Part shown: positions 46,000-53,988 of the stretch, piece by piece
How the letters are laid out: each line of letters begins with the position of its first letter
Numbering within the stretch: position 1 is the first letter of the stretch
NCBI GenBank assembly: GCA_958423465.1
Contig: CATZRD010000005.1
Location: 27,861-91,860, forward strand
Reading direction: 5' to 3'
Source: an uncultured Oscillospiraceae bacterium
GTDB lineage: Bacteria; Bacillota; Clostridia; Oscillospirales; Oscillospiraceae
DNA length: 64,000 nt
Position numbers and translations under genes: made by a program
Notes under the pieces: generated by a model
What the model was told of the DNA's origin: nothing
The model's database searches: none
Seen by the model: only the letters and a program-made list of their open reading frames with translations

Positions 46000-47625
46000 T
46001 TAATACATGCCGCCCATATCGGGGGCGGCGGGGGCGGGCGCGGGAGGCTCGGGCTTGTCGGCCACCAGGGACTCGGTGGTCAGCACCATGGAGGCCACGG
46101 AGGCGGCGTTCTCCAGGGCGGAGCGGGTCACCTTGGCGGGGTCCACAATACCGGCGGCGACCATGTCGCAGTACTCCTCCTTGTAGGCGTCGAAGCCGTA
46201 GCCGGTCTTGCCGGAGCTTCTGACCTTCTCCAGGATCACGGAGCCGTCCAGACCGGCGTTGGCGGCGATCTGACGGATGGGGGCCTCCAGGGCCTTGGCG
46301 ATGATCTGGACGCCGGTCCGCTCGTCGCCCTCGGTCTGGGCCAGCAGGGCCTCCACGGCGGGGATGGCGTTGACGAACACGGTGCCGCCGCCGGCCACGA
46401 TGCCCTCCTCAACAGCCGCCTTGGTGGCGTTGAGGGCGTCCTCGATGCGCAGCTTCTTCTCCTTCATCTCGGTCTCGGTAGCGGCGCCCACCTTGATGAC
46501 CGCCACGCCGCCGGCCAGCTTGGCCAGACGCTCCTGGAGCTTCTCCTTGTCGTAGTCGCTGGTGGTGACGCCGATCTGGCTGCGGATCTGGGAGACGCGG
46601 CTCTTGATGGCCTCGCTGTCGCCGGCGCCGTCCACGATGACGGTGTTCTCCTTGGTGACCTTCACCTGGCGGGCGCGGCCCAGCATGGACACGTCGGCGG
46701 TCTTCAGCTCATAGCCCAGCTCCTCGCTGATGACCTGGCCGCCGGTGAGGATGGCGATATCCTGCAGCATCTCCTTGCGGCGGTCGCCGAAGCCGGGGGC
46801 CTTGACGCACACCACGTTCAGGGTGCCCCGCAGGCGGTTGACGATGAGGGTGCTCAGGGCCTCGCCCTCCACGTCCTCGGCGATGATGACCAGCTTCTTG
46901 CCGGCCTGGACCAGCTGCTCCAGGATGGGCAGGATGTCGGCGATAACGGAGATCTTTTTGTCGGTGATGAGGATGTAGGCGTCGTCCACCACAGCCTCCA
47001 TCTTCTCGGTGTCGGTGACCATGTAGGGGGTGATGTAGCCCCGGTCGAACATCATGCCCTCCACCACCTCGCTGTAGGTGTCGGCGGTCTTGGACTCCTC
47101 GATGGTGATCACGCCGTCGTGGCCCACCTTCTCCATGGCCTCGGCAATGAGGGAACCGATCTGCTCGTCGCCGGAAGACACCGCGCCCACGCGGGCGATG
47201 TCGGCGCTGCCGTTGACCTTCTGGGCGTCGTGCTTCACGGAAGCCACGGCGGCCTCAACGGCCTTGGAGATGCCCTTCTTCATGACGATGGGGTTGGCGC
47301 CGGCGGCCAGGTTCTTCAGGCCCTCGCGAACGATGGACTGGGCCAGCAGAGTGGCGGTGGTGGTGCCGTCGCCGGCCACGTCGTTGGTCTTGGTGGAGAC
47401 CTCCTTCACCAGCTGGGCGCCCATGTTCTCAAAGGGGTCCTCCAGCTCGATCTCCTTGGCGATGGTCACGCCGTCGTTGGTGATGAGGGGAGCGCCGAAC
47501 TTCTTGTCCAGCACCACATTGCGGCCCTTGGGGCCCAGAGTGACCTTAACGGTATCGGCCAGCTGGTTGACGCCGGCCTCCAAAGCCTTGCGGGCCTCGT
47601 CGCCCCGCTTGATCAGCTTAGACAT
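46000..47625 (-). CDS. groEL: Chaperonin GroEL
   Basis: 60-kDa chaperonin subunit that folds proteins in a double-ring ATPase with GroES. 541 residues. Marks include KLIKRGDEARKALEAGVNQLADTVKVTLGPKGRNV, DGVTIAKEIELEDP, AGDGTTTATLLAQ (nucleotide site), KAPGFGDRRKEMLQDIAILTGG and an MGGMY end. The ATG at 47623-47625 is chosen because TTGGAGG is nine bases upstream; a TTG two codons earlier is too close to it. Co-transcribed with groES and controlled by CIRCE. Confidence 0.98.
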   Translation of the reverse strand: MSKLIKRGDEARKALEAGVNQLADTVKVTLGPKGRNVVLDKKFGAPLITNDGVTIAKEIELEDPFENMGAQLVKEVSTKTNDVAGDGTTTATLLAQSIVREGLKNLAAGANPIVMKKGISKAVEAAVASVKHDAQKVNGSADIARVGAVSSGDEQIGSLIAEAMEKVGHDGVITIEESKTADTYSEVVEGMMFDRGYITPYMVTDTEKMEAVVDDAYILITDKKISVIADILPILEQLVQAGKKLVIIAEDVEGEALSTLIVNRLRGTLNVVCVKAPGFGDRRKEMLQDIAILTGGQVISEELGYELKTADVSMLGRARQVKVTKENTVIVDGAGDSEAIKSRVSQIRSQIGVTTSDYDKEKLQERLAKLAGGVAVIKVGAATETEMKEKKLRIEDALNATKAAVEEGIVAGGGTVFVNAIPAVEALLAQTEGDERTGVQIIAKALEAPIRQIAANAGLDGSVILEKVRSSGKTGYGFDAYKEEYCDMVAAGIVDPAKVTRSALENAASVASMVLTTESLVADKPEPPAPAPAAPDMGGMY

Positions 47626-47656
47626 AATCAATTACCTCCAAAGAATTTTATTTTTG

Positions 47657-47941
47657 TCAGTCAACGATAGCCAGGATGTCGTTCAGACGGACGATGGTGA
47701 ACTCCTCGTCGCCCATCTTCACATTGGAGCCGGCGTACTTGTCGGTGATGACCTTGTCGCCGGGCTTGACGGTCATGACGATCTCCTTGCCGTCCACCAG
47801 GCCGCCGGGGCCCACGGCGATGACCTCGGCCACGGAGGGCTTCTCCTGGGCCTTGGAGGTGAGGATGATGCCGCCCTTGGTGGTCTCCTCCGCCTCCATG
47901 GGCTTGAGCACCACGCGGTCGGCTAAGGGTGTGAGTTTCAT
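47657..47941 (-). CDS. groES: Co-chaperonin GroES
   Basis: 10-kDa lid of the GroEL chamber, 94 residues. Typical sequence LTPLADRVVLKPMEAEETTKGGI with the mobile loop and VAEVIAVGPG, then VKPGDKVITDKYAGSNVK. GGAGG precedes the ATG. First gene of the groES-groEL operon, with HrcA-type control from the CIRCE site. Confidence 0.97.
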   Translation of the reverse strand: MKLTPLADRVVLKPMEAEETTKGGIILTSKAQEKPSVAEVIAVGPGGLVDGKEIVMTVKPGDKVITDKYAGSNVKMGDEEFTIVRLNDILAIVD

Positions 47942-47983
47942 AGTTGGTTCCTCCTATATGAATATTTTTTGAACATAATGTGA

Positions 47984-48020
47984 CACCGTTAGCACTCATA
48001 AACTTGGAGTGCTAACGGTG
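47984..48020. promoter_or_regulatory. CIRCE operator (HrcA binding site)
   Basis: The perfect core TTAGCACTC-N9-GAGTGCTAA lies at 47989-48015, extended to 14-base arms at 47984-47997 and 48007-48020. It sits in the groES leader just after the promoter, so HrcA should repress the operon until heat shock. hrcA itself is not in this window. Confidence 0.96.
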
Positions 48021-48023
48021 CTT

Positions 48024-48052
48024 ATCTTACAACAACTGAATCCATAATGCAA
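48024..48052 (-). promoter_or_regulatory. Promoter of groES-groEL
   Basis: Minus-strand TTGCAT, 17-base spacer, TAAGAT, directly upstream of CIRCE. Confidence 0.75.
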
Positions 48053-48100
48053 GAGGGAAATCAGGAAAAATCCGGTGTTTTACAAAAAGTTCACAAACGC

Positions 48101-49048
48101 TCACAGCTCCCCCTGGGGCAGAGGGCGGCAGGTGGCGTTGGGGTCGCAGCCGGCGGGCCCGAAGAAGTTCACCCTGCCGTCGGCCATGCGGATGACCGCC
48201 CGGCGGCTGTGGACGATCTCGCCGTCCAGGCAGGTAATGATGTCGCTGTCGGGGGAGTCGATGACCACCTCTTTGGCCGTGTAGCCCTGGGCGTATTTGG
48301 GGAACTTGTAGTAGCCGCCGCTGGAGTAGGCCCCCACGAAGCGCAGGAAGGTGGGGCGGCTGACCCGCTTGACCACCAGGGTGTTGAGCACGCCGTCGTC
48401 CATCCGGGCCTCGGCCATGGGCATGAAGCCGCCGCCGTAGTACCTGCCGTTGCACACCGCCGTCAGGGCGTAGTCCCCGGGCATTTCCCGGCCGTCCAGG
48501 GCGACGGTCCACCGGTGGCTCAGCCCCCGGATGAGGAAATTCACCGCCAGGGAGGCGATGTAACTGCCCTGGCCCCCCAGCAGGGGGCTCTTGCCGAAGC
48601 GGTGGACGTCCTCGGCCACCTGGGCGTCGAAGCCGGAGCAGGCAATGGTCATGGCCAGCCGCCCGTTGCAGTCGATGGCGTCCAGGGGGAACTGGGGGCC
48701 GTCCCACAGGTTCTCCGCGTCGGAGAACAGGGGGGCCGCGTCCCCGAAGTTTTTGAGGAAGTCGTTGCCGGTGCCCACGGGGATGCAGGTCATGGCGGCG
48801 TTTTCCATGCCCGCGATGCCGTTGGCCACCTCGTTGACGGTGCCGTCTCCACCGCAGGCATAGAAGCGGACGGTGCCGCCGGCGGCGGCGATGGAGCGGG
48901 CGGTCTCGGTGGCGTGGCCGGGGCGCTTGGTGAGGATGCAGTCCAGGTCCAGGCCGTGGCGGGCCTGGAGAGCCTTGGCCATCTCCATCAGCTCGGTGGT
49001 GCAGTTTCTCTTTCCCGCCGTGGGGTTGATGATGAAAACATGTTTCAT
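48101..49048 (-). CDS. Diacylglycerol kinase-like lipid kinase (DagK/YegS family)
   Basis: Cytoplasmic lipid kinase that phosphorylates diacylglycerol or a related lipid. 315 residues, typical length. The N-terminus KHVFIINPTAGKRN, the nucleotide motif ACGGDGTVNEVANGI and PVGTGNDFLKNF are the family marks; the C-terminal beta-sandwich holds the DGVLNTLVV and CLDGEIV segments. ATG at 49046-49048 after GGGAGCTCCACCCC; a longer upstream extension has no family support. It follows the methyltransferase gene by 46 bases and is probably co-transcribed with it. Confidence 0.9.
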   Translation of the reverse strand: MKHVFIINPTAGKRNCTTELMEMAKALQARHGLDLDCILTKRPGHATETARSIAAAGGTVRFYACGGDGTVNEVANGIAGMENAAMTCIPVGTGNDFLKNFGDAAPLFSDAENLWDGPQFPLDAIDCNGRLAMTIACSGFDAQVAEDVHRFGKSPLLGGQGSYIASLAVNFLIRGLSHRWTVALDGREMPGDYALTAVCNGRYYGGGFMPMAEARMDDGVLNTLVVKRVSRPTFLRFVGAYSSGGYYKFPKYAQGYTAKEVVIDSPDSDIITCLDGEIVHSRRAVIRMADGRVNFFGPAGCDPNATCRPLPQGEL

Positions 49049-49094
49049 GGGGTGGAGCTCCCTTTTTCTGTATTTCACGCCTGACGGCGCCTGT

Positions 49095-50207
49095 CTACCG
49101 GGTAAACTGGTACAGCTCACAGGGGATCATGCCGTTATAGAGCTTCCGCTTTTTGTCCGCCTTCCGGGCGAATGCCTTTTCAAATTCCGGGTGGCTGGTG
49201 AGGACCAGCACCCGCCATTTGGGCGGGATCTGCCGGTACACCTGACCGAAGGCCCGGTACAGCTCCTCCGCCTCCCGCTTCTCCAGCAGGCGCTCGCCGT
49301 AGGGCGGATTGGTGACGATCTGGCCGTACTCCCCCTGACAGCGGAGGTCCCGCATATCCGCGGCGTCGAAGCGGACCACGTCCTCCACGCCGGCCTTCAC
49401 CGCGTTCTCCCGGGCGATGCGGACGGCCCGGGGATCGATGTCGCCGCCCCAGATGTCGTAGCTGCCGGAAAACTCCCGGTCCATGGCCTCCCCGGCGGCG
49501 TCCAGCCAGAAGCGGCTGTCGAGGCAGCCCCACTTCTGGGCGTCGAAGGAGCGGTCCAGGCCCGGGGCCCGGTTTTTGGCGATGAGGGCCGCCTCGATGG
49601 CGATGGTGCCGGAGCCGCAGAAGGGGTCCCGGAAGGGGTCCTTCCCCCGGTAGCGGCTGAGGATCACCATGGCGGCGGCCAGGGTCTCCCGCAGAGGGGC
49701 CTCCACCCCCACGGCCCGGTAGCCCCGCTTGTGGAGCCCCGGCCCGGTGGTATCAAGGTATAAGGAGCACCGGTCCCGGAGGACGGCGAACTGGATCTGG
49801 TATTTGGCCCCGGTCTCCGGCAGGCGCTCCAGACCGTAGACCCGGCCCAGCCGGGCCGCCGCGGCCTTTTTCACGATCTTCTGGCAGTCGGGGACGGAGT
49901 GGAGCTGGGAATCCAGGGCGTGGCCCTTCACGGGGAACTGGCCCTCCCGGGGGATAAACGCCTCCCAGGGCGCTCCCGCCGCCAGCTGATAGAGGGCCTC
50001 AAAGCTGTGGACCGGCCCGGCGGCCAGCTCCACCAGCACCCGCTCGCCGCAGCGCAGATTGAGATTCAGCCGGGGGATGTCTCCCGCCTCACCCTGGCAG
50101 AGGACCCGGCCGTTCTCCACCCGCACGCCGGCCAGTCCCAGACGGCGGACCTCGTCGCCCACCAGGCCCTCCAGGCCGAACAGGCAGGGGATGGCAAATG
50201 TCAGCAT
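49095..50207 (-). CDS. THUMP-domain 23S rRNA (guanine-N2) methyltransferase (RlmL-like)
   Basis: SAM-dependent RNA methyltransferase, 370 residues. The N-terminal half is a ferredoxin-like/THUMP RNA-binding module (LFGLEGLVGDEVRRLGL; PVKGHALDSQLHSVPDCQKIVKKA). The catalytic half has SAM motif DPFCGSGTIAIEAAL and the NPPY catalytic motif in IVTNPPYGERLLEK. Target by family is G2445 of 23S rRNA, but related proteins act on other positions. I chose the ATG at 50205-50207 after GGGAGGAAGACCGCCT; a TTG six codons upstream overlaps the ribosome binding site. Confidence 0.9.
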   Translation of the reverse strand: MLTFAIPCLFGLEGLVGDEVRRLGLAGVRVENGRVLCQGEAGDIPRLNLNLRCGERVLVELAAGPVHSFEALYQLAAGAPWEAFIPREGQFPVKGHALDSQLHSVPDCQKIVKKAAAARLGRVYGLERLPETGAKYQIQFAVLRDRCSLYLDTTGPGLHKRGYRAVGVEAPLRETLAAAMVILSRYRGKDPFRDPFCGSGTIAIEAALIAKNRAPGLDRSFDAQKWGCLDSRFWLDAAGEAMDREFSGSYDIWGGDIDPRAVRIARENAVKAGVEDVVRFDAADMRDLRCQGEYGQIVTNPPYGERLLEKREAEELYRAFGQVYRQIPPKWRVLVLTSHPEFEKAFARKADKKRKLYNGMIPCELYQFTR

Positions 50208-50298
50208 AGGCGGTCTTCCTCCCAAGCCCCGGCAGGGGCGAAATTAGAACGATTCTCAGTATAGCAAACCTGTAGAAAAAAGGCAACGAAAATTCCAG

Positions 50299-50327
50299 TG
50301 GAAATCGGGAGAAGAGTGTGATATACT
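50299..50327 (+). promoter_or_regulatory. Promoter of the SPFH protein gene
   Basis: TGGAAA, 17-base spacer, TATACT with extended -10 TG. Confidence 0.6.
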
Positions 50328-50391
50328 AAATTTGTGAGTTCCCGCATACCGCGGGAAAGAGCCGTGAAATACGTTTTTAGGAGGAAAGACT

Positions 50392-51282
50392 ATGCCGTAT
50401 ATTCTGATCGCCCTGGGCGTGATCGTGGTGGTGCTGCTGCTGACCAATATCCATGTGGTCCAGCAGTCCCGGGCCTTCGTGGTGGAGCGTCTGGGGGCCT
50501 ATCAGGCCACCTGGGGCGTGGGCCTGCATCTGAAAATGCCCATCATCGACCGGGTGGCCAAGCGGGTGAGCCTGAAGGAGCAGGTGGTGGATTTCGCCCC
50601 CCAGCCTGTCATCACCAAGGATAACGTGACCATGCAGATCGACACCGTCATCTACTTCCAGATCATCGACCCCAAGCTGTACACCTACGGCGTGGAGCAT
50701 CCCATGAGCGCCATCGAGAACCTGACCGCCACCACCCTGCGCAACATCATCGGCGATCTGGAGCTGGACCAGTCCCTCACCAGCCGGGACCACATCAACA
50801 CCAAGATGCGGGCCATCCTGGACGAGGCCACGGACCCCTGGGGCATCAAGGTCAACCGGGTGGAGCTGAAGAACATCATCCCGCCCCGGGAGATCCAGGA
50901 CGCCATGGAGAAGCAGATGAAGGCCGAGCGCGAGCGCCGTGAGTCCATTCTCCAGGCCGAGGGCCAGAAGCAGAGCCAGATCCTGGTGGCCGAGGGCGAG
51001 AAGCAGTCCGTGATCCTCCGGGCCGACGCCGCCAAGCAGGCCAAGATCATGGAGGCGGAGGCCCAAGCCGAGGCCATCCTCCGGGTGCAGCAGGCCACCG
51101 CCGACGCCCTGAAGCTGCTGAACGAGGCCGCTCCCAACGACCAGGTGGTGAAGCTGAAGGCGCTGGAGGCCTTCCAGGCCGCCGCCGACGGCAAGGCCAC
51201 CAAGATCATCATTCCCAGCGAGATCCAGGGTCTGGCCGGTCTGGCCGCCGGGGTCCAGGCGCTGGTGGAAAAGGACAAGTAA
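50392..51282 (+). CDS. SPFH/band-7 membrane protein (stomatin/QmcA-like)
   Basis: Membrane-anchored scaffold linked to lipid microdomains and membrane-protease control. 296 residues. One N-terminal membrane segment (IALGVIVVVLLLTNIHVV), then the band-7 domain (VVQQSRAFVVERLGAYQATWGVGLHLKMP; NVTMQIDTVIYFQI), and a helical tail with repeated EGQKQSQIL and AEAQAEAILR-like segments of a coiled coil. No NfeD-type partner gene is next to it. AGGAGG precedes the ATG. Confidence 0.93.
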   Translation: MPYILIALGVIVVVLLLTNIHVVQQSRAFVVERLGAYQATWGVGLHLKMPIIDRVAKRVSLKEQVVDFAPQPVITKDNVTMQIDTVIYFQIIDPKLYTYGVEHPMSAIENLTATTLRNIIGDLELDQSLTSRDHINTKMRAILDEATDPWGIKVNRVELKNIIPPREIQDAMEKQMKAERERRESILQAEGQKQSQILVAEGEKQSVILRADAAKQAKIMEAEAQAEAILRVQQATADALKLLNEAAPNDQVVKLKALEAFQAAADGKATKIIIPSEIQGLAGLAAGVQALVEKDK

Positions 51283-51374
51283 CAGAAACTATCGCGTGAA
51301 GATCGCGGCCCCTGCGGGAACTTTTCCGGCGGGGGCTGCGTCTATTCTGACAAATAGCAAGGGGGGATGAGGCG

Positions 51375-52394
51375 ATGGGGAAACGGTCCCTGCTGGCCCT
51401 GTACGGCCTGGCACACTTCTGGGTGGACCTGAGCTGCGCGTTTCTGGCGTTCCGGGTCCTGGGCCGGGGAGCGGACTTTGCCCTGTGCCTGCTGCTCTAC
51501 AACTTCTGCGCCTTCGCCCTCCAGATGCCTCTGGGCCTTCTGGTGGACCGGCTGGACCGCAACGGCGCCCTGGCGGCGGCGGGCTGCGCCCTGACGGCCC
51601 TGGCCTATCTGCCCCTGCCGTCCCCGGCGGCGGCGGTGACGGCGGGGCTGGGCAACGCCCTCTTCCATCTGGGGGGCGGCCTGGACGTGCTCAACGGCAG
51701 CGAGAAGCGGGCGGCGGCCCTGGGGATCTTCGTCTCCCCCGGCGCTCTGGGGCTGTACATCGGCACGGCCTGGGGCCGGGGAATGGTTCCCGCCCTGTGG
51801 CTGGGGCCCCTGGGCCTGCTGGCTCTGGCCGGGGCCATCCCATGGCTCTGCCGCCGGACCTTCGGCTCCCCGCGCTCCGGCAACGCGCCGGTGGACCTGA
51901 CGCCCGCGGGGCGTTATGGCCGGCTGGTCCCCCTGTTTCTGGTGGTGGTCCTCCGGTCCTACATGGGCATGAACCAGTCCTTCCCCTGGAAGGGCAGGGG
52001 CTGGTGGGGCCTGCTCCTGGTGCTGGCGCTGGTGCTGGGCAAGGCGGCGGGGGGCTTTTTGTCGGACCGGCTGGGTCCCCGATCCGCCGCCCTGTGGTCC
52101 CTGCTCCCGGCGGCGGGGCTGTACCTTGCCAGCTTCTGGCCCCCGGCGGGAGTCCTGGCGGTGTTCCTCTTTAATATGACCATGCCCATTACCCTCTGGG
52201 CGGCGGCGAAGGAGCTGCCGGGGGCCAAGGGGTTCGCCTTCGGCCTTCTGACCTTCGCCCTGTTCCTGGGGTGGCTGCCCTCCTACCTGGGCTGGCCGAA
52301 TCTGCTGGCCGGGCCCTGGACCTATGCCGCCGTGAGCCTTTTGTCCCTGGCCCTGCTGTGGCGTCCCCTGGGAGGGGAGGCGGTCCGGTGCTGA
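51375..52394 (+). CDS. MFS-like multi-pass membrane protein
   Basis: Probable transporter of unknown substrate. 339 residues with about ten hydrophobic segments, slightly short for a 12-helix major facilitator. An MFS-like loop appears after helix 2 (LVDRLDRNGALAAAG) and again in the second half (GGFLSDRLGPRSA), the cytoplasmic GxxxDRxGxR-type signature. GGGGGATGAGGCG precedes the ATG. It overlaps the next small membrane-protein gene by seven bases, so the two may work as a pair. Confidence 0.75.
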   Translation: MGKRSLLALYGLAHFWVDLSCAFLAFRVLGRGADFALCLLLYNFCAFALQMPLGLLVDRLDRNGALAAAGCALTALAYLPLPSPAAAVTAGLGNALFHLGGGLDVLNGSEKRAAALGIFVSPGALGLYIGTAWGRGMVPALWLGPLGLLALAGAIPWLCRRTFGSPRSGNAPVDLTPAGRYGRLVPLFLVVVLRSYMGMNQSFPWKGRGWWGLLLVLALVLGKAAGGFLSDRLGPRSAALWSLLPAAGLYLASFWPPAGVLAVFLFNMTMPITLWAAAKELPGAKGFAFGLLTFALFLGWLPSYLGWPNLLAGPWTYAAVSLLSLALLWRPLGGEAVRC

Positions 52395-52723
52395 GGAGTC
52401 TGGCCGTGTCCCTGGGCCTGACGGTGCTGCTGGAGGAGGGCTTTGCCCTCTGCTGGGGCCTCCGGGGACGGCGGGAGCTGACGGTGGTGGCGCTGGTGAA
52501 TGTGCTGACCAATCCGGCGGTGGTGCTGGCCCGTCACACCGCCGTGGGGCTGTGGGGGTGGCCGGCTCCGCCGGTGACGGCGGCGCTGGAGGCTCTGGCG
52601 GTGCTGGCGGAGTGGCGGTGCTGCCGGGCCTGCTCGGAGCAGCTGGAGCGGCCCTTCCTGTTCGCCCTGCTGGCCAACGCCTTTTCCTACGGTGCGGGGC
52701 AGTTATTGCAGTTTGTTTTATAA
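52388..52723 (+). CDS. Small membrane protein of unknown function
   Basis: 111 residues, about three or four membrane segments (LAVSLGLTVLLEEGFALCWG; LTVVALVNVLTNPAVVLARH; PFLFALLANAFSYGAG). The motif ELTVVALVNVLTNPAVV resembles small clostridial membrane proteins of unknown role. The frame runs upstream into the transporter gene, but the GTG at 52388 follows GGGAGGGGAGGCGG and fits a seven-base overlap. No function can be assigned. Confidence 0.7.
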   Translation: MLRSLAVSLGLTVLLEEGFALCWGLRGRRELTVVALVNVLTNPAVVLARHTAVGLWGWPAPPVTAALEALAVLAEWRCCRACSEQLERPFLFALLANAFSYGAGQLLQFVL

Positions 52724-52813
52724 ATGACAGACATACGCACTTTTTCCCTGAAGGGGAAGGGATGAAAGAAACGTTTGCCGCGAAGGGAGGCTTCGCGGGG
52801 GAGGAGAGATGTC

Positions 52814-53008
52814 ATGAGACGGATCTGTACGCTGTGCCTGCTCCTGCTGACGGCGGCGGGGCTGACGGGCGTGGCCCGCGCCGACGTGATGTGGGGGCCG
52901 GTGGAGAAGGCCGCCGTGGCCGCCGCGTACCTGCTGCCGGCGGCGCTGGTGGCGGCGGTGATCGCCGTCACCGTGTATCTGCTGCGGAAATTCCGGAAGA
53001 GAAAGTGA
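52814..53008 (+). CDS. Small secreted or membrane-anchored peptide, family unknown
   Basis: 64 residues: signal peptide RRICTLCLLLLTAAGLTG cut near ARA, mature part starting DVMWGPVEKA, one membrane segment (YLLPAALVAAVIAVTVYLL) and a Lys/Arg end RKFRKRK. GGAGGAGAGATGTC precedes the ATG at 52814. The mature N-terminus resembles that of the next protein (DVIWEPDN), suggesting that the two are related or work together. They are ten bases apart. Confidence 0.7.
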   Translation: MRRICTLCLLLLTAAGLTGVARADVMWGPVEKAAVAAAYLLPAALVAAVIAVTVYLLRKFRKRK

Positions 53009-53018
53009 GGAAACGACC

Positions 53019-53828
53019 ATGAAAAAACTTTTGACCACGCTTCTGATCCTGACGGCGCTGGCGGCCCTGGCGGCCCCCGCCCGGGCGGACGTGATCTGGG
53101 AGCCGGATAACCGCTTCTACAATACCCATCAGGACCAGTGCGAGTATACGGCGGGCCGGGCCTACTACGCCAACGGTAAGGACGGCTTCGTGACGCTGTG
53201 GGACGCCCCCGGCGGTTCGGCGGTGGCCATGCAGCTGGAAAACGGCGAGAGACTGTACATCCAGTGGCGGTACGAGGACTGGGGCTACGCCGAGAGGGAC
53301 AACGGCGGCGGCTGGGTCCCCATGGAGGACCTGTACCTCATCTACGACTACATCTCCTTCGCCGAGGACCACGCCGCCGACATCCGGCCCTACGCCGGCG
53401 AGTTCGCGGACTACGCCGGGGACGCGGAGGCTGTCAGCTTCTTCTCCTATCCCGGCGCGCCGGAGATTCAGTACACCTATTCTCTGGCGGACTGGGGGGA
53501 GGCCCTGCTGAACCTCACCGGCGGGCCGGACCGGGAGAGCTATATCCAGTCCGTCTATGTGGATGAAAACGGCCTGACCTGGGGCTTCGTGGGCTATATG
53601 TACGGCAGGCTCAACGCCTGGTTCTGCCTGGACGACCCCGCCGCGGCGGGGATGATGACCTCCTGTATCCCGGAGGCGGAGGACCTCATCAGCGCCGGGG
53701 AGCTGACCGCCCCCCAGACGCCCCGCCTGCCCGCCAGGGGCTATACGCCCTATCTCCTGGTGGGGGCCGTGGTGATCGTCACCGGCGGAGCGCTGGCGGT
53801 ATTCTTCCGGAAGAAGAAAAAAGCATAA
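53019..53828 (+). CDS. Secreted protein with SH3-like region and C-terminal membrane anchor
   Basis: 269 residues. Signal peptide KKLLTTLLILTALAALAA ending PARA, then DVIWEPDNRFYNTHQDQCEY. A bacterial SH3-like stretch is suggested by GFVTLWDAPGGSAVAMQLENGERLYIQWRYEDWGY and GWVPMEDLYLIYDY. The end has one membrane segment (LLVGAVVIVTGGALAVFF) and RKKKKA, so the bulk is outside and the tail inside. The function is unknown; wall or ligand binding fits the SH3-like fold. A strong terminator follows. Confidence 0.78.
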   Translation: MKKLLTTLLILTALAALAAPARADVIWEPDNRFYNTHQDQCEYTAGRAYYANGKDGFVTLWDAPGGSAVAMQLENGERLYIQWRYEDWGYAERDNGGGWVPMEDLYLIYDYISFAEDHAADIRPYAGEFADYAGDAEAVSFFSYPGAPEIQYTYSLADWGEALLNLTGGPDRESYIQSVYVDENGLTWGFVGYMYGRLNAWFCLDDPAAAGMMTSCIPEAEDLISAGELTAPQTPRLPARGYTPYLLVGAVVIVTGGALAVFFRKKKKA

Positions 53829-53832
53829 GGGG

Positions 53833-53875
53833 AAAGTCTGAGGACGGCCCCAAAGGCCGTCCTCAGACTTTTGCG
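53833..53875 (+). terminator. Terminator of the secreted-protein genes
   Basis: Perfect 17-base arms (53833-53849 and 53855-53871), five-base loop, ending in ACTTTT. Confidence 0.9.
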
Positions 53876-53905
53876 CAAAATAGGCGGAAAAGTGGCGGAC
53901 GCCTC

Positions 53906-53934
53906 TTTTCAAAGTCCGGCGCCTGCGCTATAAT
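53906..53934 (+). promoter_or_regulatory. Promoter of the MATE-Smr genes
   Basis: TTTTCA, 17-base spacer, perfect TATAAT, about 50 bases before the start codon. Confidence 0.55.
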
Positions 53935-53988
53935 CAGGGGACACTGAGATGGTTTGCCCCGTGCGGGGCGGGAAAGGAAGTGGACCTC

